Program-made: the position numbers and the translations under genes
Source: Acanthosoma haemorrhoidale
Lineage: Eukaryota > Arthropoda > Insecta > Hemiptera > Acanthosomatidae
Direction of reading: 5' to 3'
NCBI GenBank assembly: GCA_930367205.1
Contig: OV884011.1
Location: 168,155,226 to 168,219,225 of the forward strand
DNA: 64,000 nt
Shown: one piece after another, positions 48,095 to 59,917 of the stretch
Layout: every line of letters begins with the position of its first letter
How positions within the stretch are numbered: position 1 is the first letter of the stretch
Notes under the pieces: model-generated
What the model saw: only the letters and a program-made list of their open reading frames with translations
Database searches by the model: none
What the model was told of the DNA's origin: nothing

Positions 48095-48737
48095 TACAAA
48101 ACTGGAATTTTCACTCTGCTAGATTTGTAATGAAGTTTGTCTCAAACTGATGATCTATAGATGTGTCCTCCGGCCAGCTCTGCTGTATGTTGTCCCGCTA
48201 TTTACCCACTTGACTGACAATACAGCCAAATGTCTTCAACATTCCCAGATTGGGATCATGCGAAAAGTGGTTTGACATGCCTCTCTCGAGAGGTTAAAAA
48301 ACGCTGATCTGCACCCGTTGCTTGGTGTGCCGTCGGTGGGGAGTTCATCCTCTGGAGACGCATCAAGTTATTTTAATCCTAACCAACCCATTGTTTAAAA
48401 CTATGACCCCACCACCCCTCCCGCATTGATTGCAACAGACTGTCGGGAAAAATTAGTTTAAGAATTAGTATGTAATTTAGTTTTAAGTTTAATCAAAAAT
48501 GTGAGCCCCATCACCTTTATTAGAGTCAGTACAGTCCCGTCACGTATAATATGTATCATACTTGTTTATTCCATTATATAATTTTATAAAATAACAAAAC
48601 CTGTATATAATGTAGAGACGCTACAGGAAATACAAAAATAAATTGTAAATAGATTCGCCTGAGGATCTATAATTGTATATAATTATTTCTGAGTTTGAGA
48701 GGGCTAGGAGGAAAAAAAAAAAGTATTTTTAAATAAA
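48095..48737 (+). mobile_element. Jockey-type LINE 3' end with decayed coding region, J1 copy 3
   Basis: The most complete J1 copy. From 48129 one frame gives NEVCLKLMIYRCVLRPALLY, then VVPLFTHLTDNTAKCLQHSQ up to a TGA (48273-48275). The same frame then continues HASLERLKNADLHPLLGVPS. The pattern 'Y...LRP.LLY..P......A..LQ..Q....R' followed by 'LH..LG.P' is that of the region after the reverse transcriptase domain in Jockey-clade LINEs. The stop makes the copy dead. From about 48354 it aligns with copies 1 and 2 through GAAAAATTAG, GTGAGCCCCATCACC, TGTAGAGACGCTACAGGAA and TTGTAAATAGATTCG to an A tail (about 48711-48721). 5'-truncated, as is typical of LINE insertion. Confidence 0.85.
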
Positions 48738-49949
48738 ATGACTACAAGATGTTCATGTGAGGCTTCACCGTCATATATCTAGTAATATAGTTCTCATTAG
48801 GAAGTTAAATCGATACCAATGGTATGGGTTATATGCACATATGTCTCTTTGATTTATTTGCACCTTCTGTCCCTTGGCTAAATGAAAACTATCATATAAT
48901 AGAGCATTGTACACTAATAACTGGAAATATTATAAATAAAGTATGTTACTGCACTCTGCAATATGTAGTATCTACTTAAATTATAAAGTATTATTAATTA
49001 AATAGAAAACACTGCCATTATATCTAAGGCATATAATGGCGTCAAGCTATTGTAATCATTATTTTATGAAATATTACAGTTATTCCTGATTTACATTAAT
49101 TACAACAATACTAATTGGAAATTAGCTATCTTGGAATGTATAATGTTATGTTGACATTATCCCACAGCATAAGAGATAAGATAATGGGTCATTGCATCAC
49201 AGAATTATGAGAGTCAAATTATTTTTTTTATATAACGACAGTGTTTCCAACTGAACTAGTCTATCCTGCATGAAATCAGAAATATATTGTGTGAACAGAT
49301 AATAGTTTTCGCGACGCTCCTAACCCTGAAAGAAGTGTCAAAGGAAAACAATGTTCAAAAATATTGAGTTTGAGTTTGAATCGTAGTTTGAGGAAGTCGT
49401 TTAAGCTACAATCAAATCGAGCTAATTTTCTGAACTCAATGCCCTCGAAAGACTAATTAAAGTTTCGGTCATTTTTTCAAAAAAAGTAACTTTCCTGTTT
49501 GTGGCTGTCAGCCTGTCCTGTCCATTATGAGTCCCTGTTCGATCTTTGGCCATTAATTTTTATATCGAGATTGCACTCGATTAGAAGACGACAAGAAAAC
49601 TATATTAACACAGATTTCTCCACTTGAATTTATTATATCATGAAAAAAATCATTAATTTTATTTACCAAACCATCTCAGTCAGTGACTATGTCCTTTTCA
49701 ATAGGCAGCTGCTGACATCGGATTGGCAGATATTAAAAACGAAATTTATTCATTGGAACATACTTGACAATTCTTCAATGCAAAATTCAACGACTGCTCT
49801 GTCTTGAGAATTTAAAAATTAATCGATTTATTTTGTCTTCAATTATATTTTAAATTCATGTTACTGTGTTTTAATTAACAACTAATTAGTACTTTTATTA
49901 TTATTCAATTTCGTAGTCTCTGTTAAATACTAGGTGTAAGCTTACGTGA
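48738..49949. other. No recognisable feature
   Basis: AT-rich, no frame or repeat supported. Confidence 0.5.
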
Positions 49950-50173
49950 TTTCGTTATGGTCATGGGTCTAGAATAATTCGCAGGTCGCGATTTGATATG
50001 ATAAAATGGACCTCTTAAGGTCGATTTAAACAAATAATACATTACACAGAGCCTGAAAGTGGCAAAATAGAGTTTTTAGGGTCACGGGTCAAGACGGAGT
50101 GACCTGATCAGGCTAAAATACGAACTACGGTGTCTGCAGGATTTGAAGGATTTCTGTTGACTATGAAGGAGCG
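49950..50173 (-). repeat. Dispersed repeat R1, copy G (longest)
   Basis: Minus-strand order: CAGAAATCCTTCAAATCCTG, ATTTTAGCCTGATCAGGTCA, CGTCTTGACCCGTGACCCTA, TTTTGCCACTTTCAGGCTCT, GTTTAAATCGACCTTAAGAG, then ATATCAAATCGCGACCTGCG and ATTATTCTAGACCCATGACC. The last two blocks are shared only with copy J. GACCTTAAGAGGTC within it is an imperfect palindrome with 5-bp arms. Confidence 0.8.
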
Positions 50174-51493
50174 AACATAGATGCATTATTGTCTATTATT
50201 ATGGCAGAAACCGAAAAAATAGCTTACTAAATTAAGGGCTTATAGTCCAGGCAACGGAGGATAAATAGAAAAAAAATCATGCAGTTCTGAATATTGGTTC
50301 ATGGTTGGGGGAAGTGCCCTGTACAACATAACAAAAATCCCCGTAGGTAGGCAGTAAGGGAGGGAGGTTTACAGGTCTTTTTTTATGGGGTTTACTAAAT
50401 CTCTCCCAAACTAGTAATTTTATCAAAAAGTACTTCATACTCAAAAGTAAAGTACACAAAATTCCATATACAAATGTTTTTATTTAAACACGGGAATTCT
50501 CACAATTTTTTCAAAAGCAGTTTATTTATTAGGATTCCTGTTTCTTAACCCTCCTAAACGATTCACTGAACCAGAAAGATAAATAAAAACATTTTTATAG
50601 GGTTCCCTCGCGTTCACCCCCCAGCCTCGGGGAATTTTAGTATGTTGTCCTGTACACTCCCACTGACAACTGTACCAACAATCAGAACTACATCAATTTT
50701 TTTTTTTCTAATCCTCAAACTTTGGCTTTCCTTTCCAGAACTATTACTTCGACGTACAAAACGGCGTTTTCCGAATATTTAGTAATTATACTTAGCCTTT
50801 ATAGTGGTTATACTACAATTATTTGCTGTAAGTTTAAAAGTATAGCCTCTCTCTTCGGGGTATGTAGTTACTAGAAGGGCTCCTTTGAAGACACCGGTGC
50901 TCCACACTAAATACAGACCACTATTTAAGCAGGACAGCTCCAGGACAAGTACAGGCAGGATTCAGTGGCCCGGAACAGGAACGGTAAATCGACCATTGCT
51001 GGTTCAAGTTACTTCAGGAGTACCGGAGTACCTTTAAGCACCTCCGAGGTGTGCCTCTACAAGGTACTTAAGTATGCACCAATACTTATTAACTGCTGGA
51101 GGGAGGCTGGATGTACACTTAGTAACTTACTGAACAAGTGGACTTGTAAAGTACTGCATTTGCAATGTCCGGCCGTTTCAGTTAGTAAATTAGAGTCTAG
51201 TAACAGCTGTAATGGTTTCTACTCACAATGTACAGCTAACTGATGTGATTTTATTGGCCAATAGGTTTCTATCGCCATTTGAGTGTAATTTATAACAGCA
51301 TTAATGATAGGTTACCTTTGGTAATGTCGGATTTCAAAGCGATCGATTCAACATAGGGCACAAAGTGTGATTGTAGTTAAATCAAACTCAGTACACTTGT
51401 CAGACAGATGCTGGAGAAGGTTCAAAGATACAGTTATTACTTATAAATAACCACTTATTACTTATGTATCTACTTTGCAGCGAGATCGTCTCT
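50174..51493. other. No supported gene
   Basis: 50930-51240 is more balanced and carries a 92-codon plus frame (50965-51243, GTG first) rich in Ser, Cys and Leu, with no recognisable domain. The remainder is AT-rich. Confidence 0.45.
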
Positions 51494-51683
51494 GTCAACT
51501 CAAAATAAATCCTTCAAATTTTTGCAGAGTGAACCCTTAGAGCCAAAAACAGCTCAAGTTGGTATTTGAGCCAGATCATGTCTTACGGTCAGTACCTCAG
51601 ACCTTAATAACTTATTTTCTGTCATTTTTCGACTGTGGACAATGCATGTTTTGTTTAAAACGACCTTTGAAGGTTTTATTATG
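51494..51683 (+). repeat. Dispersed repeat R1, copy H
   Basis: GTCAACTC, AATCCTTCAAATTTTTGCAG and AGTGAACCC come first, then GAGCCAGATCATGTCTTACG, TTTCTGTCATTTTTCGACTG, GCATGTTTTGTTTAAAACGA and CCTTTGAAGG. All R1 blocks are in order and the 5' block is well preserved. Confidence 0.75.
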
Positions 51684-53339
51684 ACTGAGCTATTTCACCG
51701 ATGAAATAGTGATTTACCTAAGAACTAATCCATATCCTTGAGTACACATGACCAATAATTTGTGGACGATATCGGAAAGCTCATATGAATGGACGAGATG
51801 TTGAATTTATTTCATTATACATATGATATAAATCACCAATGTGGCATATTCCATGCATTCATTGCGAATACGTATATTACAGGTAGTATATTTAAGACAA
51901 ACAGGAAAGTTTAGACAGAAATACAAAATAAGCGAAAATAAGTAATAAGTACGTAATTGCGATAATTTATAATCTAAGGCAAATATTCAACGGTTGAATT
52001 ACCTGCCTAACCCTGACGAAGACAGAAAACATGAAGACTAAGCTAAAAACAAACATGCTGACGTAAAATATGACACCTATGGGAGATTAGTATAATCTCC
52101 TTCTTGGGCTTATCGGGTCTTATTTCACAGTAGACTAGTTCTGGGTATTCTTTGCAAGCCGGCAATATGCTGATTGTAAACTAGTGTTTGGCCAGTGCTG
52201 GTATTTATTACCGTTACAACTATAAAGTTTAGTTTTAGCACATTTATTTATTAATTGTTTAGTGAAAAAGTCTAACGTGAGTTTAACGCTAGATTAAAGG
52301 TACATTATATTGATCGAACTGCAAGAAATTGTATGCAATCTGCGTTTGAAATAGATGAAATGGCGATATATTATCATAGGCCATAGCCCAAATACTATCG
52401 GTTGCCTGGAATAACCAAAGTAATCCATATATATTTGGCTCACATTCCTTTAACAAGGCCCGAAACAATCGTACCAGTATCAAATGTCATTTCCATTTGG
52501 CTCACAGCTTCAGGATACGGCGGACACACTTCATCAAGTCTAGTTAGTGGTCCTACAGCGAGAGTGGTTGAAAGCATTCCGTTCTGGACCCGATGTATTA
52601 AATTATTAACCAGCATGCGAGAACTTGGATTAGGTCAAGAAGTGTAGTACGATGAAAGGATTGTATCTGAAACCAAGTGGATGAACTTCTTGTGAACTCG
52701 GCTAGGTTGTTGAAAGAGACGTGGTAGACTATGCCGTATATGTATGACTGCATCGTGTGCTAATATGCTACCGGTGGTGGGAGATGTTGACAGCTTAAAC
52801 TATACCGGACAAATCATTAAATTAGTTCAAGCAGGATTAATTTTTTTTGCGAATTGAATCAATTACATTATAATGCAACGTAAGCAGAAAGTAAGAAATG
52901 ATTTCAATTATTACTTTAAAAAAAAAGATTTTCCCTTGACCTTAGAATCATTTCCTAAAGGCGCAAAAGAGGAAGAGAATAAATATAAAGGTTAATGAAT
53001 AAATAAAATGCATATTCCATTAATAATAACTGAATTGTTTCCTTGAATTGTTTATGAATTTTCATTTGTGTTAGGCAATGTTTTGAGCTAAATTTCCTAT
53101 TGCATGACTATAATTAATGGCCTCAAACATCTCTAAAAAAAATCACAATTTATACAGGTTCAGAGTTGTGACTCTAGAAGGGCTAAAGATAAAAGTGGAT
53201 CGGGTTTTTCTAATACTGGATCGGTTTTTTTCTTGTTGAATTATTTATTTGCGTTCTTCTCGCTACTAAACTAACATTTGCACTGGGCGCTTGATTAATA
53301 ATATTCATTTAAATTGACGGATTGATGTTTTTTAACAGG
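51684..53339. other. No supported gene
   Basis: AT-rich. An 81-codon plus frame (52402-52647) in slightly more balanced DNA has no recognisable domain. Confidence 0.45.
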
Positions 53340-53770
53340 CAGCACATAATTCCCCTGTTTGAAAGTAGAGCCTCTGCCGCCAGAGGGACAGTCGTGCAGA
53401 TTGCCCGATAGTCAAGAAGACGCGATAAAAATCTAAATACGTCTAAAGCCGTGGTTATAAATACAGGCGAATCGCGGCCACAGAATATTATTTACGACAT
53501 GAAGAGATAACATTTGGGAAAGACTCTGCGGGTGGTGGTGGATTCGGAATGCCGGGTATGGGACATCCCACAGGGACTGCCGACAAGAAGAAATACCATC
53601 TCTTGGACCAGACGCCTCATCCGGAATATTAATGGCGGATAAGCATATACGGCAGCTTGGGGTATCGGACGATGGCCATTCCTAGCATTTCTGGAGGGGA
53701 GGAATATAACACGCATTGGACAGGGACTCCATATCCGAATAAAAACTAAAAACTGAACTGGAATTTCAAA
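53340..53770. promoter_or_regulatory. GC-rich block with a TATA motif, unidentified
   Basis: CpG-containing block. TATAAATA at 53456-53463 (plus) is embedded in GC-rich DNA and followed by GGCGAATCGCGGCCACAG. Downstream, frames are open on both strands: minus 53492-53794 (100 codons) and a plus frame reading GKDSAGGGGFGMPGMGHP before a stop. Competing open frames suggest a composition effect or a transposon remnant. Promoter function is only a guess from the TATA context. Confidence 0.2.
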
Positions 53771-56700
53771 GGGTATACCTTTGAACCAAAGCACAGAATG
53801 GAAAGCTTAGAATGCAAAATTAAAGGTGAAAAAGTCTACAACTTGATAGCTTTCTCAATTCACAGCTGAAAGGTAATTGATTATGGACATTTTGATATCA
53901 CTTAAAGATTCTGATTTTGAGCCTTCAAATAATTGTTTCTATGTATATACAGGCCAGCTACGCTTTGAGGAAACTTTAGGGTTCCTCCAGCGTAACAAAA
54001 CCAGCGAAAACAAGTCCCAATGTCTTCACTTCATTGATACTTATATATACATATTGTAGCGATATAATTTGGACCAATAGCACTTAATTGAATGAAGGAA
54101 TGTGGTCATGTATCAGAGGCAATAAATGGAGGAAGGGTTGGGAAGGCCATGAAACAAGACTGTGATCTGGGTCCTAGATTAATTTAGGTTTGGGGTTCTA
54201 GATTACACCTAGTCAGAGTGTCAATTGTACTTTTAGAATGCTTAATTGTTATTCAGACTAGAGAGAGGACAGTTTTAATTAAAGATCCAGAGTAATTCGG
54301 GTGACCTACTAATAATATTTAAGTATTACATACATAATCTCTGAAAATCAAAATAGTGAAGGCAATAGTTTCAAGACCATACGTGATATAGTGGATGCAG
54401 TTTACAACATTATTGATTGTAAGGATGAAACCAGAAATTTATAATAATTTCAAGTTTTCAATTGTGAGTTAAGAACCAATTTGAAATAAAAGCTTTTAAA
54501 TACATAAGTGATAATTATTTATCTATAATTTTGTTATAAGATTGACCCAACACAATTAAGTTGTTAATCATTTATAAATAAAGTAATATACGTAAAATCA
54601 AAACTTTACTACAAAACCTAGATATACTTTCTGCTCCTGCACCAATTACCTCACTCTAGACTGTCAAGCTCTTTGCTCTGATTGGACTTTATATACTATT
54701 TTAACGATAAGCAATGCTAAGTAAGACTGAGCTGTATAGGATTGCCACGAATTAATATGCACAGATGTGTTACTATGGAAGTACATAACTCAGGAGAGAT
54801 GTTGCCCACTGTGTCGAATGGATGGTCTAATTTCACTGATAGCCTGCGGTCATCGAACCCAGACCACCGAGTCTTGAAATGTCATTAAAGATAAACCAGA
54901 TGGCTGGGCTAATTCAGCAGTCCTCATTCTTTATCGCTACCGTGGCAGGACGTTTAGATTAGAATTAAATAGCTCAAGATAGATCTGAGATCATTCATGT
55001 TTTTTAAAAAATTAAATCATAAAACAAAAACAGAAAAAATGTTACTTTTTCGAATATGCCTATGCTAGTCTGTTCTGGCAATTGTATGTATATTGTACGA
55101 CCTAAATACACAATCATATTATACTTAAATGAATCAATTGATGACACTAGATGAAAAATTCTAAAAGAGTATGACATCAAAACTTTAAATGACCTAATAA
55201 ATAATATTTATACAAGGACGCTGAAACTGTCAAAAACATGACTCACCACATTTTCACATCCCGTGTTTGACTTCAAGACGGCACTAATGCTACTAAAAAA
55301 TAATCATCTTTTAAATAATTATTAAGTACGAATATAGCTTATTTATTCGTACGATACGTCATATTTTTTGTTTCAGTTTTAGATATCACATTGATAATCA
55401 TAAATTACATTAAACAAAATTAATTATTCGCAAAGAATCCTCAGAGGTTAAATTAGGTCCAAGTTCTGATTCGAAACAAGGAGCTTCACTACGTTTGGAC
55501 GCCTTTAAACTCGTCTTCGGTCTCGTTAAACTCTTTGAGTTCCAGGTTATTATTTCCTCACTTATAGCGTGATAACAGAAGAAGCAGGTTAATTATAATG
55601 GACATTTGTTGCTTGTAAAAACAGACTATAAGAATGAAAACTAGGTCACAATTCTTATCTAAAGACTCGATGGAGGCACAGCTGACTGTGTACGCCCGTA
55701 ACTATCCTGTGCCGGAATGCGGGAACTGCTTCTGGAGGCTATGTGGAAATTCGACAAATGCTATCAGCGAGACATTCCTATCACAATTGCACACCATTCA
55801 TGTCGTGTTACAGTTGAAATAAATCGACCAGCGATAATTGTATTTGAGTTTTAAATATTTGTTGAATCACTACAACGCGTTGGAAGTTGTGAACAATATA
55901 TTCCAAAGGTTGTCAATATCAAACTTCATTTGATTAACAATGGTTAGGAACAAACCTTTAACATATAAATATTTAACCAGTTTATAGATTCAAAAACAAG
56001 TGAAAAAACAGACAGGTAAGTGTAAGTATTACACAATTAAGGGTATCGATCACACTCTTGGTTGCTCGGTTAAGTTTTATATAACCTTTTTTATTAACAT
56101 AAAAATTTTAAATCAGTCAACTATCCTGCTATATATACTCTCTATCACAAGTTCAGTTAATATAACGAACACAATTTTAATTACATTTTTAATGAAATTG
56201 CGTCAAAAAAAACTACACAATATCATGAACCAATGAGAGCGGTGAGCTCATTAAATTAATGCCCTAATCAATAGTACATATACCGTAATATTTACCGACA
56301 AATGAAAGCGTCAGGATTTCTGATTTTGTGGAAACCTCTATAAACAAGAAGGTATTCCGTGAAACTGTCATAGATGGTATCACGAAGCTCTCTCTATCCA
56401 TATATGATATCGTTCCTCGTCCAAAGATGGTAGATGTTTGATCCTACATCAGATATTTGCTATCGTCTTAGTTTTTTACTAATGTAGTGTTCTGCTTTGG
56501 CCGCATTTATGGGGGAGTTGAAATGTGATTTCTATTTTGATAGTTGTGTCGGAAGTCAGAGACGGTTTATAATCATAGGCAAAATGACAAGAATAACCGA
56601 CGACCTTAGAAGAACAAGTATGCAAATGAGATTTTGAAGCCTTCACATTAGACTGGCTGTCAGTGGACACTCTAAGATCCGACTCTGAAGTATTGTAAGA

Positions 56701-57040
56701 ACTTACTTCCCTTTTAGCATACATTTGGATAATGTCAACAGGGGGTATATGCAAATGACTAAAGGCGGGCAAAAAAAACATAATGGCGGATGCAATTTGT
56801 TAATCTTGTTGCCTGAGCAGATATCAATTAAGAAAGGATTCGATAAGAAAGGGACGTTGGATTTGTCAAGGACGAAATATCTGTCAGCTCATCCTTGATC
56901 GAACATATACTCCCCAGTGTAGGCGATCTGCCCGAATTCCGATTCGATTCTAAACAAGGCGAGTCCTTTTAAATATTAACTGTTTCCAGAAAATAAAAAT
57001 GTATGTTTGCACTTTCAATTCCCATATCTATTCATGAGAG
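53771..57040. other. No supported gene
   Basis: AT-rich. A 100-codon minus frame (56479-56781) contains an acceptor-like tract (ending TTTAG, about 56760) and a donor-like GAAGTAAGT (about 56706), enough for a 53-nt mini-exon reading HLHIPPVDIIQMYAKRE, but with no recognisable homology. The 62-codon plus frame at 55634-55822 has no motif. Confidence 0.4.
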
Positions 57041-57260
57041 CTCCTGAACTTTAGCGGGCACACACTTCAGCTTCCTACTCCCACGAGGAAACCCGCTTTA
57101 TGTGATTTTCCGCATGCGCATTCGTATACAACATTGAGAAGTTTTTTCAGCGTGAGACTACCCCTTTTGCCGAATACGGTGGGCAGTCATGTCTCATAAA
57201 GTCCAGTCATAAATACACTACTGGGCTCCGGTGAAGAAAAATCACCATCTTCGGTAACCA
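57041..57260 (+). promoter_or_regulatory. Balanced patch with NRF-1-like palindrome
   Basis: CGCATGCGCA (57111-57120) matches the core of the NRF-1/erect wing binding motif found in many animal promoters. It lies in DNA richer in G+C than either flank. No downstream coding exon is visible. One 10-bp match is weak evidence. Confidence 0.2.
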
Positions 57261-59085
57261 AGTACAGACGTTTGAAGAACCTTGTTCTTTATGAGCGTAT
57301 TTATCTCCGAGGACTTTAGTATATTAGTGAAGTAAACATGAAAGAACTGTTCTATGGTTAGTAAGTAGGTGGTGTTAACCCACATCCTACTGTCCTCATA
57401 CTGTCGACTAAAAGGTCACGTGTCCTGGTTATTTTCTGTTACAACCAAAAGGGTTAACGCCTGCAAAAGATACTTAAAATCCAAACAACTTTATTCTTCA
57501 CCGTAAATCACAAAAGTTACTCAACTTGATAGGCAGTAAAAAAAACTAAATTTTACCAAGAAAAAAGTAAATAACTAATAAGTAAAAATAAAGTGTATAT
57601 CCCAATCATGAAATAAAAAACTAAAATAATAAGATCTTATCGGTCGTAGTATTCGGTAAAATAAAATCTTGAAATTAATGTAGACCTGATCAACAGACAA
57701 TAAACAAGATGCCAGAAAAAAATCTATAGTTAGTGACAGGTGGAGCGAAAATTACAAACCTATCCAAGAAATGAAAACCCAAACACATCACTTATGAAAT
57801 GCTACGAGAAACTATGAAATGATATACTATACCTGTTAACAAAATAAATGTATGTACAAAGTTATCCCAACAATTAATTTAAAATAAAAATTGTTTCATA
57901 TTGCTTGTTATCATTGTACGAGGTTATTTCAATTGAGACGAACTAGGAAATTTTGAAGAAAGAAACATACATCTAATGGTTTTGTAAGTTTCCAAAAATA
58001 TCTTTTTTTCCACTGATTTTATGAAACGATGGCTTATGTCTAACAAATTGAGGTATGCGATATTTACTATAAGTAACCTTATTATGATTTTTTTGGATTC
58101 GAAGGGAGGTGTAACGTCTGTGGCTTTCCTACTGAACATAAATTATAGAATATATTCTGTAGACTAATTTATTTTCTTACTATCTTCATCTTTAAATGAG
58201 CCGGAAGCCACAAAGAGATACAAGAGAACTAAAAGCTATATTTTACGTCGGGTTTCGAACATCTAGACAAAATTCCGAGCAGTGAAATTCACAGTACATT
58301 TACTAATTACATATAAGTAATGGGCACTTTGGAAGTTGTGTCTTTGCAGAAAAGCCCAGCAGAGCGACAAACCAGTTCCAGGAGATAATAAATCTTAAGA
58401 ATTATATAGACACACTTAAAACGATCATGCTTTCACATATATAAATGTATTTTTTATCAAATAGATAATATATTTGTATGACATTTAATATAAATTATAT
58501 GGTAGCTACTTGGCGGCTGGAATGCCATTTGTGAGTCAATACCTCGACAGGGAGTTTTATTCAAATCGTACTTAATGATTGGAATGTTTAAAGGAGGGGG
58601 GGGGGAGGATTCACATCTCAACATTTAATATCTTTTTGCCTGTAATCTGTCAATCAAATGACAATTATTCATTTTGAAACAGGATTACTCTCAGTGAAAT
58701 TGAAAAAAACAACATACGATTGATTAATTATTTTATCTTTAAGTGTCTCAGAATGTTATTTATTTTTTTATTCGTGCATAAAATATAAATCTTTGATTAA
58801 ATTTGACTTTGCACCTATCGGTGAAATTAGATAGCGTGAATGTATTCGATGTGATATCAAATAATTAGTAAAATATTTTACAATTTTCATCCAATTTATT
58901 ATTATATAGAAAGTTTCGACGTAGCGTGTATGTCTGCACCTGGTTATAGGATAGTCATCCAAAAGTCTAATGAACACGAATGATCGAATCATTAAATATT
59001 TTATCTGATGAGGTTTCGTGATAAACATTTAGTATAAAAGTAAACAAATTCTGTCTAGAATAGGAAAAAAATCTAGCGTTGAATT
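57261..59085. other. No recognisable feature
   Basis: AT-rich, with a 10-G run (58596-58605). Minus frames at 57924-58139 and 58768-59028 are AT-driven and have no motif. Confidence 0.5.
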
Positions 59086-59175
59086 TTTTTTTTTTTTTTT
59101 TTTCTGAGCTCTCAAATTTTTAAGATTATAGATAAGGGAAAAATAAAGGTAATTTATTTGGGGTGAGCGGATCCT
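59086..59175 (-). mobile_element. Non-LTR retrotransposon 3' tail, family J2 copy b
   Basis: On the minus strand GGATCCGCTCACCCCAAATA, ACCTTTATTTTTCCC, TTTGAGAGCTCAG and an A run (18 T on the plus strand, about 59086-59103) match J2a at 14850-14930. A 73-codon minus frame (59029-59250) runs through it and its first residues (PTRPGHSLQAKTTKNKR) may include the element's last coding part, but this cannot be confirmed. Confidence 0.6.
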
Positions 59176-59856
59176 TTTTAGATTGAATAATCGTTTATTC
59201 TTGGTCGTCTTAGCTTGTAAAGAGTGGCCCGGTCTAGTGGGAATGAACAATATTTGATTTTTGTAGCTACCACATAATTCTAAAATTACAACTAATTAAA
59301 AAACTATTAATTGTCATGTGTCAATGTTTTACAAACCTTGCACTTAATTGTAATGATTCATAAAAATATTCATTTTTTGCATTGTTCCACATTAAATAAT
59401 GATATCTTAATAGACAAATTGCTGACTATGATTAGATTGTAGTGACGCAAAAACCATATCTGCTAACGTAACACCAATCAATGGCACTAGAAATTACTTC
59501 AGCAAGAGACTTTCATATTTATTTCTAGAAAAAATCAAATATTCAATGGCAACAAGATGAATGATTTTTTGTAATTAAAACAGGGTACAAAAGCATTAAA
59601 AATTTACCATTTTTTTTTACCTTTTTTCTTAAATAAATCGAAATGAATACAATAGTTTGAATAAGCTTGGAGAATCAAACCTTAATTTCTTGATACCTTC
59701 AATTTAGTTAATTAATATTATTTATAACTATAAAAAAATGTGGATTTGTTGAGATTTAAAGGCCTGATGGATTTGACCTGAGGAAAAAGTTGTTTTTATA
59801 TCGATGTTTAACGAGTTGTCAATACTGTAAAAGAGAGAAAACAGCGCTGTGGGCTG
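59176..59856. other. No recognisable feature
   Basis: AT-rich; may include more of the J2 element immediately next to its tail. Confidence 0.4.
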
Positions 59857-59917
59857 CGGTCGATAGGCGTGAGCGACTCAATGGAAACCAATAGGTTCTG
59901 GGATCGATTCTCGACCG
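59857..59917 (+). repeat. tRNA-like segment, SINE head
   Basis: CGGTCGA (59857-59863) and TCGACCG (59911-59917) form a perfect 7-bp acceptor-like stem. GGGATCGATTCTCG just inside the 3' arm is a B-box, and ATAGGCGTGAGC after the 5' arm a weak A-box. At 61 nt it is too short for a full tRNA, so a SINE head or tRNA pseudogene fits best. Confidence 0.35.

Noticed and set aside
54830..54930. A minus-strand GGGTTCGATGACC as the B-box of another SINE.
   Set aside because: The match is imperfect, and no A-box occurs at the right distance on that strand.
56479..56781. A 100-codon minus frame containing a mini-exon HLHIPPVDIIQMYAKRE between good splice-site matches.
   Set aside because: The mini-exon is only about 53 nt, the frame continues past the donor without change in character, and I recognise no protein. 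Splice-site matches alone are not enough.
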